Notes: generated by a model from the letters alone, not told the origin. 64,000 nt of DNA from Auriscalpium vulgare (GCA_019915015.1 JAHBBC010000017.1:806001-870000); one strand, 5' to 3'; positions 1 to 10,926 are shown, counted from the first letter of the stretch. Program-made: numbers and translations.

Positions 1-1124
1 TGGCAGCCCGCGAGTTAAACCTCGATCTGCGCATGAATGTGAGCAAGCTTCCTAGGATCACGAGTCAGATGGGCACTAACCCTGGCATGCCCGCGGGCGT
101 ATGTTGCGGCAACGAGTACGAGCACGGATACTAGCAAGACAACGAGGACGCCTGCGAGCTGGGGAGGACTGGGGAGGAAGTCGCTAACAGTCCAGCTTGA
201 CGACGGAAGCGGCGTAGGACTGGACATGATTACTGAACTCTGACTGGCGATGACCACAGGGTTGGAGATCGAAGGCGGCGGGAGCCGTTTCCGCTGAGGA
301 AAGAGCGTGCCCGCTGGACGGCTGCGGTGCGTTGACAACCTCGGCGACCTCCCACGAGGAGCTGTATGGGGGCGGGTCGACAATGGCCACTGGGAGCGAG
401 CTCGGGAAGGCAACTGGGTCGATTGGATGGGGGCGGAAGCGGCTGGCCCAAGACCGATGCGAGGACGTCGGCCGAGGGCGAGACGGTCGAGGAAGTGTTG
501 GTAAATGTCGTTGATGGGGCCGCCGAGCTTGAGGAGCTGCATGGTGGCGAAGATGCAGAGAAGCGCGGGGATCGTGTTGGGTGTGGTGCGATGAATGTGT
601 ATGAGGAAGAGAAGGAAAGAGGCGGCGGCTCGCTGGGTATGTGTGTCAAGCCACGTCCACCTTCCGTCCATTCAGGTGGACAATGTTGGGTAAACTTGAC
701 CATCGAAGTATGTGGCGGGGCGCCGTTGGTGTAACAGTTGTGGACTGCGCAGCCTTTGATGGATAGGTGGGTTATATGCACGACGAGAGCGATCGAGAAG
801 AGCGGGCAGGCGGGTGTGGCGGGCGAACGTGCGTCGTACCCAGTCGTACCACAGTCGATCAAGTTTCATATTCCGGGATATCGCTGGTGACCTGAGTTCT
901 CACTGTTCTCGGAAGGCGCACGTCGAGAGGCCTCGGGGATAGAGACAGCAGGAGGTGGAGCTTAGAGATGTACGTGAGGGTCTGTCAAAGTCGAACAAAA
1001 ATCGTTAGATGCATGCAGAGAAAGCGTCGACAGAACACGCACCACAAGATGCCTTCACCGTGGATCAGGTTCGCCACTTGCATGGACTTGCATGGTCCAA
1101 TCGCGTGCATATATGCCGGTGGTC
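1..1124. repeat. Tandem duplication, copy 1 (runs off the left edge)
   Basis: This stretch is repeated at 1353-2641 in the same orientation with many substitutions, roughly 85 percent identical by eye. Shared landmarks run in the same order, for example the block at 967-1124 against 2480-2640. Copy 2 is longer by about 165 bp because of an insertion near 1975-2140. The two copies are separated by about 230 bp, which hold the 3' exon of the membrane/coiled-coil gene. Confidence 0.85.
15..227 (-). pseudogene. Single-pass membrane protein gene, copy 1, stopped by a nonsense codon
   Basis: Exon 1 (227 down to 81, 49 codons) starts MSSPTP and ends with one strongly hydrophobic segment, LAGVLVVLLVSVLVLVAA, followed by TYARGH. 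A 54-nt intron (donor gttagt, acceptor gcgcag) leads at 26 into an exon that in copy 2 continues in frame for 77 residues. Here the third-to-last visible codon change is CAA to TAA (tta at 15-17 on the plus strand), so the reading frame stops after IEV. A membrane helix followed by a cytosolic coiled coil is the expected product. The family was not recognised. Upstream exons may exist further right on the minus strand but could not be joined. Confidence 0.45.
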
Positions 1125-1144
1125 AGACGGCGAGCCGCGTCGAA

Positions 1145-1587
1145 TTAGAGGAGGACGTCGGGCCACTCGTTCTTCGCTGCCTCGGCTTGCGTCGCCATTA
1201 GCCGAACGGGCGACTCCCGCTCGTGGGTTCGCTGCGCAAGCGTGACCTTCTCGTTGCGCATGCTGCGGAGGGCGCTGTCGGCGAGCTGATCATCGGCGAT
1301 GTGGGCCGCCTGGACTTGGGCAAGCCCCGAAGACCGGGCGAATACGCGCTTCTGGCAGTCCGCGAGTTGACCCTTGACCTGCGCATACATGGTGAGCAAA
1401 CTTTTTAAGATCACGGGGCTGATGAGCACTGACCATGACATGCCCGCGGGCGTATGTTGCGGCAACGTGCACGAGCACGGATACTAGGATGACGATGAGG
1501 ACGCATGCGAGCTGGGAGGACTGGTCAGAAAGTGGCTAACAGTCGCAGCTCGACGACATACGAGATCAGCGACATAGGACTGGGCAT
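1145..1587 (-). pseudogene. Single-pass membrane/coiled-coil protein gene, copy 2, frameshifted
   Basis: Exon 1 (1587 down to 1434) corresponds to copy 1 exon 1, including the hydrophobic stretch LACVLIVILVSVLVHVAA and TYARGH. A 55-nt intron (1379-1433, gtcagt...gcgcag) leads into exon 2 (1378 down to 1145), which encodes 77 residues rich in Ala, Gln, Glu and Arg, with helical character typical of a coiled coil, ending in PDVLL and a stop. The C-terminal exon is intact, unlike copy 1. Exon 1, however, is 154 nt rather than 147 and lacks one C in the run before CAGCTCGC, so its start and its membrane segment are in different frames. Each copy therefore carries a different lesion. Confidence 0.45.
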
Positions 1588-2641
1588 GAATGCTGAACTC
1601 TGCCTGGCAGTGACCGCAGGGTTGGATATCGAAGTCGTCGGGAACCTATTCCACTGAGGAAAGAGCGTGCGGCTGCGGTGCGCTGACAACCTCAACGACA
1701 TCCCACGGAGAGCTGGATGGGGGCGGGTCGACAACGGTCACTGGGAGCAAGCCCAGCAAGGCGACCGGGGTTGATTTGATGTGGCTGGTAAAAGACCTAT
1801 GCAAGGACGTCCGACGAGGGGGAGACGGTCGAGGAAGGGTTCGTGCATGTCGTTGATGGGGCCGCCGAGCTTGAGGAGCTACATGGTGGCGAAGATGAAG
1901 ATACACGCAAAAACCACATTGGGAGTGTGAAGACGAAGAGAAGGATAGAGGCGGCAGCGGATGGCTGGTTATGTATGCCATATGATGTGTGGCGAGGCTG
2001 ACCAGTATCGATAAATGTCAATAAAGTCCTGATTCGTGTGTCGATTTGCGCTGAAGTGACCTGGTGTTGATGCATTTAGCAGTTTTACGGGCGTCGCGAA
2101 GGTCGAAACTCCTTACGCTTGCTGCTCTCGGCTCATTGGTGAAGCCGGCACGTCCACCCTCCGTCCATTCCGGCGGGAACTGCGACTGTTGGGCAAAATT
2201 GACCATCCAAGTATGTGGCGGGCCGTCTCTGGTGTGAAGGTTGTCGACTGCGCAGCTTTTGGTGGATGGGTAGGTTATATGCACGATGAGAGCGATCGAG
2301 AAGAGCGGGCGTACCATATGGACGGTTGTGGCGGGCGAACGTACGTCGTACCCTGTCGTACCACAGCCAATCAAGCTGCATATTCCAGGATATCGCTGGT
2401 GACCCGTAGTTCCCACTGTTCTCGGAAGGCTCAGGTCGAAAGGCCTCGGGGATAGAGACAGCAGGACGTGGAGCTTAGAGATGTACGTGAAGGTCTGTCG
2501 AAATCGAACGAAAATCGTTAGATGCATGCAGAGAAAGCGTCGACAGAACACGCACTATAAGATGCCTTCACCGTGGATCAGGTTCGCCACTCGCATGGAC
2601 TTGCATGGTACCCAATCGCGTGCATATATGCCGGTGGTCAT
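1353..2641. repeat. Tandem duplication, copy 2
   Basis: Second copy of the duplicated segment, same orientation as 1-1124, carrying an extra 165 bp near 1975-2140. Similarity stops just after the shared block that ends with a gccggtggtca motif. Confidence 0.85.
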
Positions 2642-3530
2642 CCATCTGCTGAGAATATTGAGGTCCATGGGCGGTTGCATAGTCTCCTGGAAGCAGACTG
2701 AACGAACGCGGCCGATGATAGTCGATCAGCCGGTAGTACAGCGGTTGCAGCATCGTTTGGCACGCGTTTCACGGGCGACAGGCATGGTGACCGTATGTTA
2801 GGTCTTGTGTCTCGCTTCCTCTAGGATGGGGCGATGGAGAGGGTATATCCTCGATGACGACGGCCTCGAGGCGAGTTTTTTTTTGAGCTTCAACGATGGC
2901 GGAGTCGAGAGCTGGAGGACCTGTGGGTGAGGCAAATCGCAGGAGTCAATAACTTGAGGCTGAGCGCCGACCTGCGGTGCTAGTTACCTCTGTATCAGTG
3001 CATGTTGGCTTGATGTTGGCCATCATCAGCCGACGGCGAGGGCGTAGTTCAGGGTTAGGGTTATCGGATGTCGGGGCCGAGACCGATGTCCTAGTGACAC
3101 TCTCATCGGCTGCGTTCAGTCCTAGGTCTAAGGTATGTGTGTACATGCGCACATTGATGGCATCGCCAGACTCTGACTATAGCCTGACCCGGGGCAAGTC
3201 TTCACAACAATCAAGAATGTGAGCAGCTTTCAACGCGGTTGTCGAGGTTCTGTGCATCAAATGGGATTACTGGCGCCGTACAGCAAGCCTACGGTGCGTA
3301 TAAACGTATGAGTTCACCAGGCGACAAGATCAAGTTGACTAAAGTGCGAAGGACGGTCAGGGTATGGAAACGACTCAGAATGCCTCGGTGACTCAGTCAC
3401 GACGCCACGTAAGTATGGCCTTGCAGCATTGATGATTTAGTGGAATGTCTACGGAAGTCGCAGCCAGAGGGGGTCGGAAAAGCACATGAGTACGAAAGGA
3501 GGATGGTAGAGGTAGCGGGAAGAGAAGATA
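2642..3530. other. Intergenic, nothing recognised
   Basis: No convincing exon, RNA gene or repeat is visible. Two TTAGGG-like units occur near 3050 but do not form an array. Confidence 0.5.
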
Positions 3531-3716
3531 TTGGCCACAGCGGCCGCCGGCCGCGCAGGCGGTGCAGGCAGACACGTGATCGATTGTGTTTCCCGGTCCC
3601 GGGACCCCTCCCTCTACATGACATCCGAGTTCGAGCAGTACTACTGCTCATCCGAGTCCACCTCGCCTTCCCCGGGTGCGCTCAGCCCCGTCGCCACGCG
3701 TGCTCCTTCTCCCTGA
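3531..3716 (+). CDS. Possible 3' exon of an unknown protein
   Basis: The frame ends at a TGA at 3714-3716 and reads as a Ser/Pro-rich protein tail containing DPSLYMTSEFEQYYCSSES and ending APSP. It resembles the disordered C-terminus of many fungal proteins. No upstream exon could be joined with certainty, and the Ala/Gly-rich 5' half may be non-coding. The longer overlapping 242-aa frame at 3440-4168 is Arg/Cys-rich and less protein-like. Confidence 0.25.
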   Translation: MATAAAGRAGGAGRHVIDCVSRSRDPSLYMTSEFEQYYCSSESTSPSPGALSPVATRAPSP

Positions 3717-4395
3717 GTCCTCCCTGCCACCCATCATTCGACGCTGTTGTCCTCGGAGCCATCGCACTATCATCGGTGTCCGTCTGCATTCATCAGCTCG
3801 TTGTCGGCCGTGTTGTGCACAGTGGCTTCGTTGATAGGATAGGCGGCCTGTCTGATCGCATGCGCCCGTCGCTCGCGCCAACGGGTCCTCAGGCTAGCCG
3901 CTGTGCTCGCAGGATTGAAGGGAGATCTCGTAGTGTCGGTATGATGTGTCACCGACAGGCGGCCTCGGGTGACTGTTGCTGGGGGGCTTGTGCGCGCGCA
4001 AGGGACGAAATACTGGCGGTTGTGCGGAGCAGTGGGGGAGAGTGGGGGCGACTGGTTCGCCGGCGCTGTGGACGGTGTGCGCCGGGTCGACGGCGCAAAC
4101 AGAGAACGGCGAAGCCTGCTTTCGTTCACGAACGAGGGCTTTCTCTGCTGGAGACCTTTCTCTTCTGAGGGCTTGGATGTGACGGAGGCAGTGGGTATGT
4201 GCTACTTAGGGTGCTTCCGGCTATTGAAGGACATTTGACGGTTCAACACCGACTCGGTCGTCGAGCCCTAATGTCACTCGCATGGAGGACAGTCGAGCGC
4301 AAGCGTTGTTGGGGGAAAGTTAGGCGAAAGGGGGAAGACGCCGGTAGGGTATATGTGAGGGTCAATGTTAAGATCACAAGCGCCGAGGAGGGACT
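3717..4395. other. Intergenic, nothing recognised
   Basis: Open frames exist but are low-complexity Arg-rich shadows. No splice-supported gene, repeat or RNA was found. Confidence 0.45.
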
Positions 4396-4666
4396 TCAGT
4401 TGGGCGGATACATCCGGGCGGGATATATCCCGCGATAGATAAATCTGTCGCGGTTTATAACCGCCCGCACAAACAGCAGGCTGGCACGCGGCACGCATAT
4501 ATCGGGTATCGCGCACGCTGCAAAGTTATCCGTGTTGTACGACACCACATGGATATCGGTGTGGGGTGCCGCCACACTTTTGATGTAAAATTTAGGTCAC
4601 GCCGGGATCCGAACTAACAGTAACCCGAACTCAGGACAAGTACAAGTTACCACTACACTATTAGGC
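4396..4666 (-). repeat. tRNA-derived SINE-like element 1
   Basis: Read on the minus strand, the element begins near 4666 with a tRNA-like head: a Pol III A box TAGTGTAGTGG (4650-4660) and a B box close to consensus, AGTTCGGATCC (4605-4615), at tRNA spacing. The acceptor ends do not pair as a functional tRNA would need. The body contains repeated gatat/atatc motifs and ends (4396-4450) in a tail with the palindrome GCGGGATATATCCCGC. That tail reappears in the element at 5100-5383. Confidence 0.6.
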
Positions 4667-5099
4667 TTTTGCTCACAAAGCTGTGATAGAGCTTTGTTCT
4701 CCTCTACACTCCCTGCACCTTGGGTTATACATTTCACATCTTCCCTTACTTTTCCACTATGTCCCCCACCTGTCAGTATTAATGGCTGCTCATACTCGGA
4801 TGTTGTATCATTTCTAGCGAGGGTTCATTACCAATTTCCCCTGCGAAATATGACATATAGCTGGCTCTGACTAAGCCGAGTCTCGACTTCGTCAAATTTG
4901 ACCATGCTCGCGCCGCCCGCAATGAATTGTACTGCCCCGAGCCGCCTCGCACCGATTACGCCATGTATCATCGCCACCACTCACTATTTTCATTCATTGC
5001 ATTGTCAGATTCGGCCTCACTCACTGTCGCGCCAGGATGTATTATATGCATTGGAAAAGCCGTGCTAGTGTTAGCCCTGTCGCGTGATTCACTCTCTAC
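4667..5099. other. AT-richer spacer between the two SINE-like elements
   Basis: No gene seen. The segment is noticeably more AT-rich than its surroundings and separates two inverted SINE-like elements. Confidence 0.4.
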
Positions 5100-5383
5100 G
5101 TCCTCTTGGTCAAGAGGTATCCATGGTTGGTTGATGATTTTCGCTGTTGCCGACCAGTCTATTGGTTCGAATCCCGTTGGTGAAATATTTTTGACGTCGA
5201 CAGCGATATCTGTGCGGACACAGCGATATCTATGTGTGCGTCCGCACGGATATCTGAGTGGGCTGTGTGTATAATACATGGCCACAGTTTGTACTACATG
5301 TGTTTCCACTCGCGGTGATGCCCCGCAACAGATGTATCCGTCGCGGGATATATCCCGCCCAGATATATCTGTGCAACTGAACA
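5100..5383 (+). repeat. tRNA-derived SINE-like element 2
   Basis: The head has an A box TGGTCAAGAGG (5107-5117) and a perfect B box GGTTCGAATCC (5164-5174), followed by a T run. The body repeats the gatatctgtg motif several times. The tail at 5326-5380 matches the tail of element 1, including GCGGGATATATCCCGC and the closing gcaactga-type end, but the tRNA-like heads differ in sequence. Two heads on one tail is typical of SINE families that exchange modules or parasitise one LINE end. Confidence 0.6.
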
Positions 5384-5440
5384 TATTGCGCCGAGCACAG
5401 TCAGAATACTAGGCGGCACAGTGACAATAGGCTGTGTTCT

Positions 5441-5821
5441 GTGCTACTACAAGGCGTGCACATGTTAGCCCTTCCTCGGACACAAGGATGGGACAACCGG
5501 CTAAAGAGCTGTGTCGGTGGTGGCCGCCGATTCTCGCTAAGCGACGTCCCAGAGGAGCCGCAAATCAGAGGACTCAACCGTTGGCTCGGACCTTCGAGAC
5601 TCGAGCGCGACGACAATGTGACCGAGCGCCTTCGAAGATGCAATATTCAAGCACTCTCAAGATTAGCTGTACAGGATAGCATAGGACGAAAGCTACAAAG
5701 GCGAAGCACTGTGCAAATACGCGGCTCGTGGCTCACAGGCACAACACAGGGCGCTGATGTCAAATTTCATGGTGGCTGCCCATGCTATCCTAGGATCGGC
5801 GGCCCCGTCCCCTGGATGTGA
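5441..5821 (+). CDS. Hypothetical 126-aa ORF
   Basis: An uninterrupted frame of 126 codons with mixed composition and a helical, Arg/Glu/Asp-rich middle (around residues 55-90). No motif was recognised, and a smaller frame lies on the opposite strand. It sits about 230 bp upstream of the zinc-finger gene in the same orientation, so it could also be part of that gene's upstream region. Confidence 0.25.
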   Translation: MLLQGVHMLALPRTQGWDNRLKSCVGGGRRFSLSDVPEEPQIRGLNRWLGPSRLERDDNVTERLRRCNIQALSRLAVQDSIGRKLQRRSTVQIRGSWLTGTTQGADVKFHGGCPCYPRIGGPVPWM

Positions 5822-6055
5822 ATCGGGCTACCGTCAATAGATCTTGGGGCCACTCATCGTTGCCGTACGGGGTTGTGGCTAGAGTGCCGCCATGATGAAC
5901 GAATCTGGAGGCGCTGGATTTTGTATTAAACGGCCGCCTATCGGAGGATGGACATTACCTACCTCCATTCGTCCCTTCCGCTGTATTCTCCTGGGCCGCA
6001 GGGCTGTCGGTCTCCTCGCATTCGACGTTGAGAAGCGGCCAACGCACGCTTCAAC

Positions 6056-8591
6056 ATGGACCAGGGCCCGTACTCCACGGCATCCCAGCTCGATTCACGT
6101 CGCGAACGCGACTTCAGCTCCGTCATGCATGGTGATTATGACCCCGAGGTGAGCAATGTGAGACGCTCCCTAGAGCCAACCACTTACGATTTCGCTGTGC
6201 GTTGCCTCCAGACATTGGGACTTCCAGATCCAGAACCCGACTTCGTTGATGCTTTCCCGTGGAACAGAAGTTCAGATCAGGTGACGTGACCTCTTGACCT
6301 CTGGCTGTCAGCATCCTAACGCTTTTCAAAGCCTTATAGTGACGTATACTATCCAGATTTCGACGATGTCCCCCACGCGCACAATGCGAGGACCGAACTA
6401 ACAGAGAAAGAGGTCAGCGATATCGCTTTGTGACAGAGCGCACCGCTCACAGGCATTCAGCTGCTGGTCGCCCAGCCGGAGTCTACCAACACCGTGAGTG
6501 CCCTGTTTGGATAGCGTTGCGTCGATTGTAATTGAAGATCTTCCAGTTTGTTCAAGCCGATGTTTCGTACGACTTTGAGCAGCCTGCTTACGAGTGTCAA
6601 GGGTCAGTCACATACTATGCCTCGAGTCGACCTGGACCGATAGAGCAAGATGTGAGCGGCATCGCTGTTCGACACGTGGGGCACATCACTCACATCGCGT
6701 TTAGCCTCCAGTTGCACAGCCAGAGTCTTCCAACACCGTGAGCGACATATCCAGATAACGCTGGTTCAATGTAAACTGATGCTGGATGATATTAAGACGT
6801 TTGCTTCGTCTGCTTACGAGTACCAAGCTCACTATCCCCCGAGTGTACCGACGAGGCAAGAGGTGAGCGTCGCGCTTTCATCCATGGCGCATCACTCACA
6901 GAACGTTTAGCTGCTGGTGACCCAGCCGGAGTCTTCCAACACCGTGAGCGCCTCTCTCGGAGAACGCGATGTAGACTCAAGGTTTCGCAGATTGGTCCAG
7001 CTCCTGCTTTGGATGTTCCTTCTTACGGATTGCTGACGCCCTTTACATTCCCTGACCAACCACGGGACAATGAGGTGAGCGGTGTTGGTCTTTACAGTGA
7101 GCGAGTCCACTACTCACATCACGGTTAGCTGCAGCTGGATCCTCAATCCTTCAATGACGTGAGTGCCATATCCAGATAATACAGCGCCATGTAACTCACA
7201 GTCATCACGCCCAGATGCTCCAAGCTTTTTTCGACCAAATGAACCAAATGCAGAAGCTTCATGACGGGTCCCCAAGCGTCCTGCCCTTGTCATCCCCAGC
7301 CCCAGGACTATTGGGATCTTCCAAAGCGGCGATCCCTGAAGACCGAAACTCATCTTCGTCAGACTGGAGCATACCACCAACCGAGGCAACTCACGTCGCG
7401 CAATCGACATCCCACGTAACCCCTGCGATGACGCCAGGCATAAACCAAGCTGGACCTTCGAGGCCTTTTGAAGGCGTGGCGCTGCCTAGGATGACAAAAC
7501 GGGCAGAAAGCTTCGACTCGGAGACGTCTCCACGGCCAGCGAAAATAGCGAAGGCTACACTGACGCACAGGAGCAAACCGAAGCCCAAGGCCATAGCGAA
7601 GCCCAAGGTGGCGAAGAGGCCGACGCCCATAACGACGCCAACACCTGCGGAAGGTTGTCTGTGGCAAACGTTCGACTCGAACGACAACATGAAGCCAGTA
7701 GTTCCCAAAAAACGGCAGCGCAATAGCGATGCAAACGAAGCCGCAGCTAAACCAAGCAAAAAGGCGAAGACCACACCGGAGCTAGTGCCCATGGCGAGCA
7801 GCATGACGCCCATCCCTCCGAGCGGAAAACGGCGGCGCGATAGCGAAGAGGACGAAGCTGCTGACTTCGCAGCTCAGCCGAGCAAAAGGGCGAAGACTAA
7901 ACAGACGGAGTCAGAATCAATGGTGACAAACGCGGATGCAGCTAACCTACCGTCGGAAGTCAGGAGCCCCGAACAATCCGAGCTCTCGCACACCGTCCCG
8001 GTTTCACGGAACAAACGACCACGTCATGACGGGGACAAGGACGAGGGCTGTGACTCGGACTGCGACGACGAGGCTGCCCCGCCGTCCAAGAAGAGCAAAC
8101 GAAATGCGACACCGAAAAAGCGAGGGGTTCATTACAAGGTCAAGAAGGATCCAACCGGTCGCTACTATACCGCTACCATCATGAAGGGGCTGAAGGAAGG
8201 TACGCCACTGGGAAATCCGAGAATGGAGATGTTATTGCGCTACCTGGCAAGCCTGGACGAACGACAGAGGCTCGCGTGGGGCGTCGTGCCCCAGATTTGT
8301 CCTGTGCCTTGGTGCGACTTCAAGGGGTCCTCGGAGACGGAGCTTTTGCGGCATTTCTGGAAAGGACACTTTCAATGCGGGGATGAGAGTCCCTGCGGTT
8401 GTCAATGCTTATTCGGTCGTGTCCAAGACCTCAATAGACATCAACGGATACATCAATCGACAGAGGAACGTGTCTGCACCTTGGAGGGCTGCGGCAAGAA
8501 GTTCAAGCGAAATGATATCCGACTGCGGCATGAACGAGAAGCCAAGCATCCTGTCAGGGTTCGAACGGCGATCTTCAGTGGAAGAGCATGA
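6056..8591 (+). CDS. C2H2 zinc-finger nuclear protein with tandemly duplicated exons
   Basis: Probable DNA-binding regulator. Exons, all joined in phase 0: 6056-6280 (or 6056-6148 plus 6212-6280; that 63-nt intron is in frame and could be retained), 6332-6412, 6461-6493, 6538-6651, 6705-6737, 6797-6862, 6911-6943, 6991-7074, 7129-7158, 7215-8591. Total is about 670-690 aa. Exons of 30-33 nt encoding LLVAQPESTNT-like peptides recur four times, each followed by a longer exon. The last exon has three basic/acidic modules ending PSKKAKT, PSKRAKT and PSKKSKRN. It then has three C-terminal Cys2His2-type fingers: CPVPWC...H-x4-H, CQC...HQRIH and CTLEGC...H-x5-H. Donors are mostly gtgag and acceptors cag/tag/aag. 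The family beyond C2H2 was not identified. Confidence 0.75.
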
Positions 8592-8806
8592 TTTATTCGT
8601 TATTTACGCACCTTGTATTATCACCACTTTTCATTTTTCATTTTTCCCTTTCTCTCTCTCTCTCTTTCTCCATCATCATACTACTTTTTTTCTTCCGCAC
8701 ATCCTGTAGACATTCACGCACATGTATCATAATTCAATTATTTTTTTCATCCTACGGAGCGTTCCGACTCACAGTTTCACTGGGACACCCGATCGTCTCT
8801 CAGTCG

Positions 8807-9352
8807 ATGTTGCAGGACTTCGTGAGGCATTTCGTTGGGCGACCCAGGGCGAAGATATTAACCCGTCTTCGGACATACGCGCAAGAGCTAGTCAGCCTAC
8901 TGCAACACATCGCTGAGCTAACACGCACACTGATGGGCGGGAGAACCAGGGCATTTGATCGGAGAGTGAGGGCAGCCAGAGCAGATGCTCGGGAAAGGAG
9001 GCGCGGGGACGAGAGGACGCAGGATGCTGTCCGGACGCTAGACGTCTGTTACAGGCTTAATATTGGATACACACGAGCTGGAAACAAACGCCCGGTTAGA
9101 GGGAGAACAAGGAAACAAGGCGCCGGTGTGTTGGGGACGGACCTTGGTTATCCTGGTGCAAATGATGAGCCTGGAGTTGCTCATCTTGCGACTACCACAG
9201 CCCGCAATCGACTCTCCTGCGCCATAAGACGGTCCTCCAACGATCTTCAGGCTCACTCAAGGCCCCAGTTCATCGATTCCGAGGTATGGGAAGCGATGAA
9301 CTGCTTTGTACCCGGCCTGGAGTCGGAAAATGGTGTGTCAGGGTACGTGTGA
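8807..9352 (+). CDS. Hypothetical 181-aa ORF
   Basis: Starts ATG at 8807, about 215 bp after the zinc-finger gene stop, and runs to a stop at 9350-9352. The first 80 residues are strongly helical and rich in Arg, Leu and Ala, with the start MLQDFVRHFVGRPRAKI; the rest is less ordered. No known domain was recognised, and it could be a chance frame. The intervening 8592-8806 is T-rich and looks like the 3' untranslated region of the zinc-finger gene. Confidence 0.3.
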   Translation: MLQDFVRHFVGRPRAKILTRLRTYAQELVSLLQHIAELTRTLMGGRTRAFDRRVRAARADARERRRGDERTQDAVRTLDVCYRLNIGYTRAGNKRPVRGRTRKQGAGVLGTDLGYPGANDEPGVAHLATTTARNRLSCAIRRSSNDLQAHSRPQFIDSEVWEAMNCFVPGLESENGVSGYV

Positions 9353-10361
9353 GCAACCAACGAAAAGTTCACGCACCGACTCGTTCCTCCTGGTCCACTC
9401 GACACGCTCCATTGATGCTTGAAAGGGTTGGTTTTCTACGAGGTAACCTACCAGTGTTACTATCCCAGTGTGGGCTCGGCATGAGTCCGGCAAGTCCCGT
9501 TGTCCGCTCCCCGACCGACTGGGCGCTTAGTAGCTCCGAAACCTCACCATGATGTTCGTCCGACTCCTGGCCCACGCACGTCGCGTTCCTTGGTCACCTT
9601 GAATATCTGAATGGACCAGAACGAAGATTAGGATGAACGCGCCCAGTGATTGTGTCCTGGTCAACAGTGCGTTGACAACCTTCTCCTCCCTCGAACGACA
9701 CTGAACCTGACTGTCCTAGATCGACACGATTACTTCTTGACGCAAGTTCTCACCGCGAGTGGTACTGCTGCAGGGCGACCTGAATGATGCCTCGCCGTCA
9801 CTGGCCACCTGATCCCACTACGTCGCCACACACGACTATTCGCACTCAATCGTCGCCAGGCCGGAGTCTTCTCCGGAAAGCAGGCTGTCACGGACGTTCT
9901 GGAGTCTAGAGATTCTGTGCGGGGCTAGGTCGCCGCAGCTGGTTAAGGCCACATATGGTGGGTCTACATAGGACTTCCTGCGACTTCGCGCTAACTATAG
10001 GTCACAGCCATTTGGTGGAACCCGTTCCTATGTCCTCCATCCGCAACGCCGTACAAGCTTCCGCTTCAAAGGGCAAGCTTCAGGCACGAAGCCGTGGCTT
10101 ATGCAGGACACGCCTAGATGTCATTAATCGCGCTGTACTGTTACACTTGCATTCCGCATGCCGGCACGGCTCCCGTCCTCCCGCACTTTCTCCCATCTCA
10201 CTGTGGATCTGTGAGAGTCGCTCGATACAGCACCACCGCTCATTCCCCCCTTGCGCTTCTCTTCCCGAGAAAAGGCCTCGGCGCAACGTCCAGCCCAGCC
10301 CCGCCACGCAGCTTCCATTCTTCCCGTGCATAGAGTCGCATAATTGAGGCCCCAGGCACGC
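9353..10361. other. Intergenic region, no supported gene
   Basis: Frames here are short and low-confidence. The segment lies between a plus-strand hypothetical ORF and the 3' end of the minus-strand gene at 10362-10842. Confidence 0.4.
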
Positions 10362-10842
10362 TCACTGGCCGTTCTTCTTCCTACGCGGGGTGGCCATCTG
10401 TGCGCGAGGTGGGCCCCATGCCGTGTTGTCGTCGTCGAGCATCTCGGCGTATTCTGGGATGGTGGACTGCGCGACCTATCATCGCTGTCAACGACGTGGG
10501 ACTCTGTGACGTGGTGAGTACCTGCCTTTTGGCGTTTAGGAGTGCTGCTGATGTGCTGGTGACTGTTTTTTGAAGGTTTCTGAAGCCGAGGACCGGACTG
10601 TCAGCATCCAGGCTAGAAGACACGTCGCCGAGTGGGCTTACTGTGGGCACTGTCCAGCTTTGCAGCACCGCATTGTGCGAGACCTTCGTCGACAAAGACG
10701 AGGTAGAGCTAGCAGCCGTATTCGACGTCGGTGTACGATAGTCATTTCGCGACGGCTGTGGTATGATAAATGTCAGCACCGCCGTGCACCTTCACTGAAG
10801 CCATCGAGGACGCACCTTTGCGGGCGTACCCTTGAAGAACAT
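10362..10842 (-). CDS. Compact three-exon gene, 124-aa unknown protein
   Basis: Exons 10842-10816 (9 codons, MFFKGTPAK), 10755-10522 (78 codons) and 10475-10362 (37 codons plus stop) join in phase 0. The 60-nt intron has donor gtgcgt, branch-like gctgac and acceptor ccacag. The 46-nt intron has donor gtactc and acceptor gatag. The protein is Ser/Thr-rich in the middle. Its C-terminus has an acidic patch, EMLDDDNTAW, followed by a basic tail, PRRKKNGQ, that could act in nuclear targeting. A TATAAAG lies about 80 nt upstream of the ATG. The family was not recognised. Consistent phase across both introns and a TATA box support a real gene. Confidence 0.6.
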
Positions 10843-10919
10843 AATCGTGGGAGGCTTTGCGGGTAGGGTGGAAAGAAGATGGGGTGTATTTGAAAGCGCC
10901 AGTACGCCTGTACAGCCGC

Positions 10920-10926
10920 CTTTATA
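10920..10926 (-). promoter_or_regulatory. TATA box of the 124-aa gene
   Basis: TATAAAG on the minus strand, about 80 nt upstream of the ATG at 10842, a usual distance for fungal TATA promoters. The sequence upstream is GC-rich. Confidence 0.55.

Noticed and set aside
3050..3064. TTAGGG-like telomere repeat
   Set aside because: Only two units, no array; chance or a minor relic.
4590..4666. Functional tRNA gene
   Set aside because: A and B boxes are present but the acceptor stem does not pair and the sequence continues into a SINE body.
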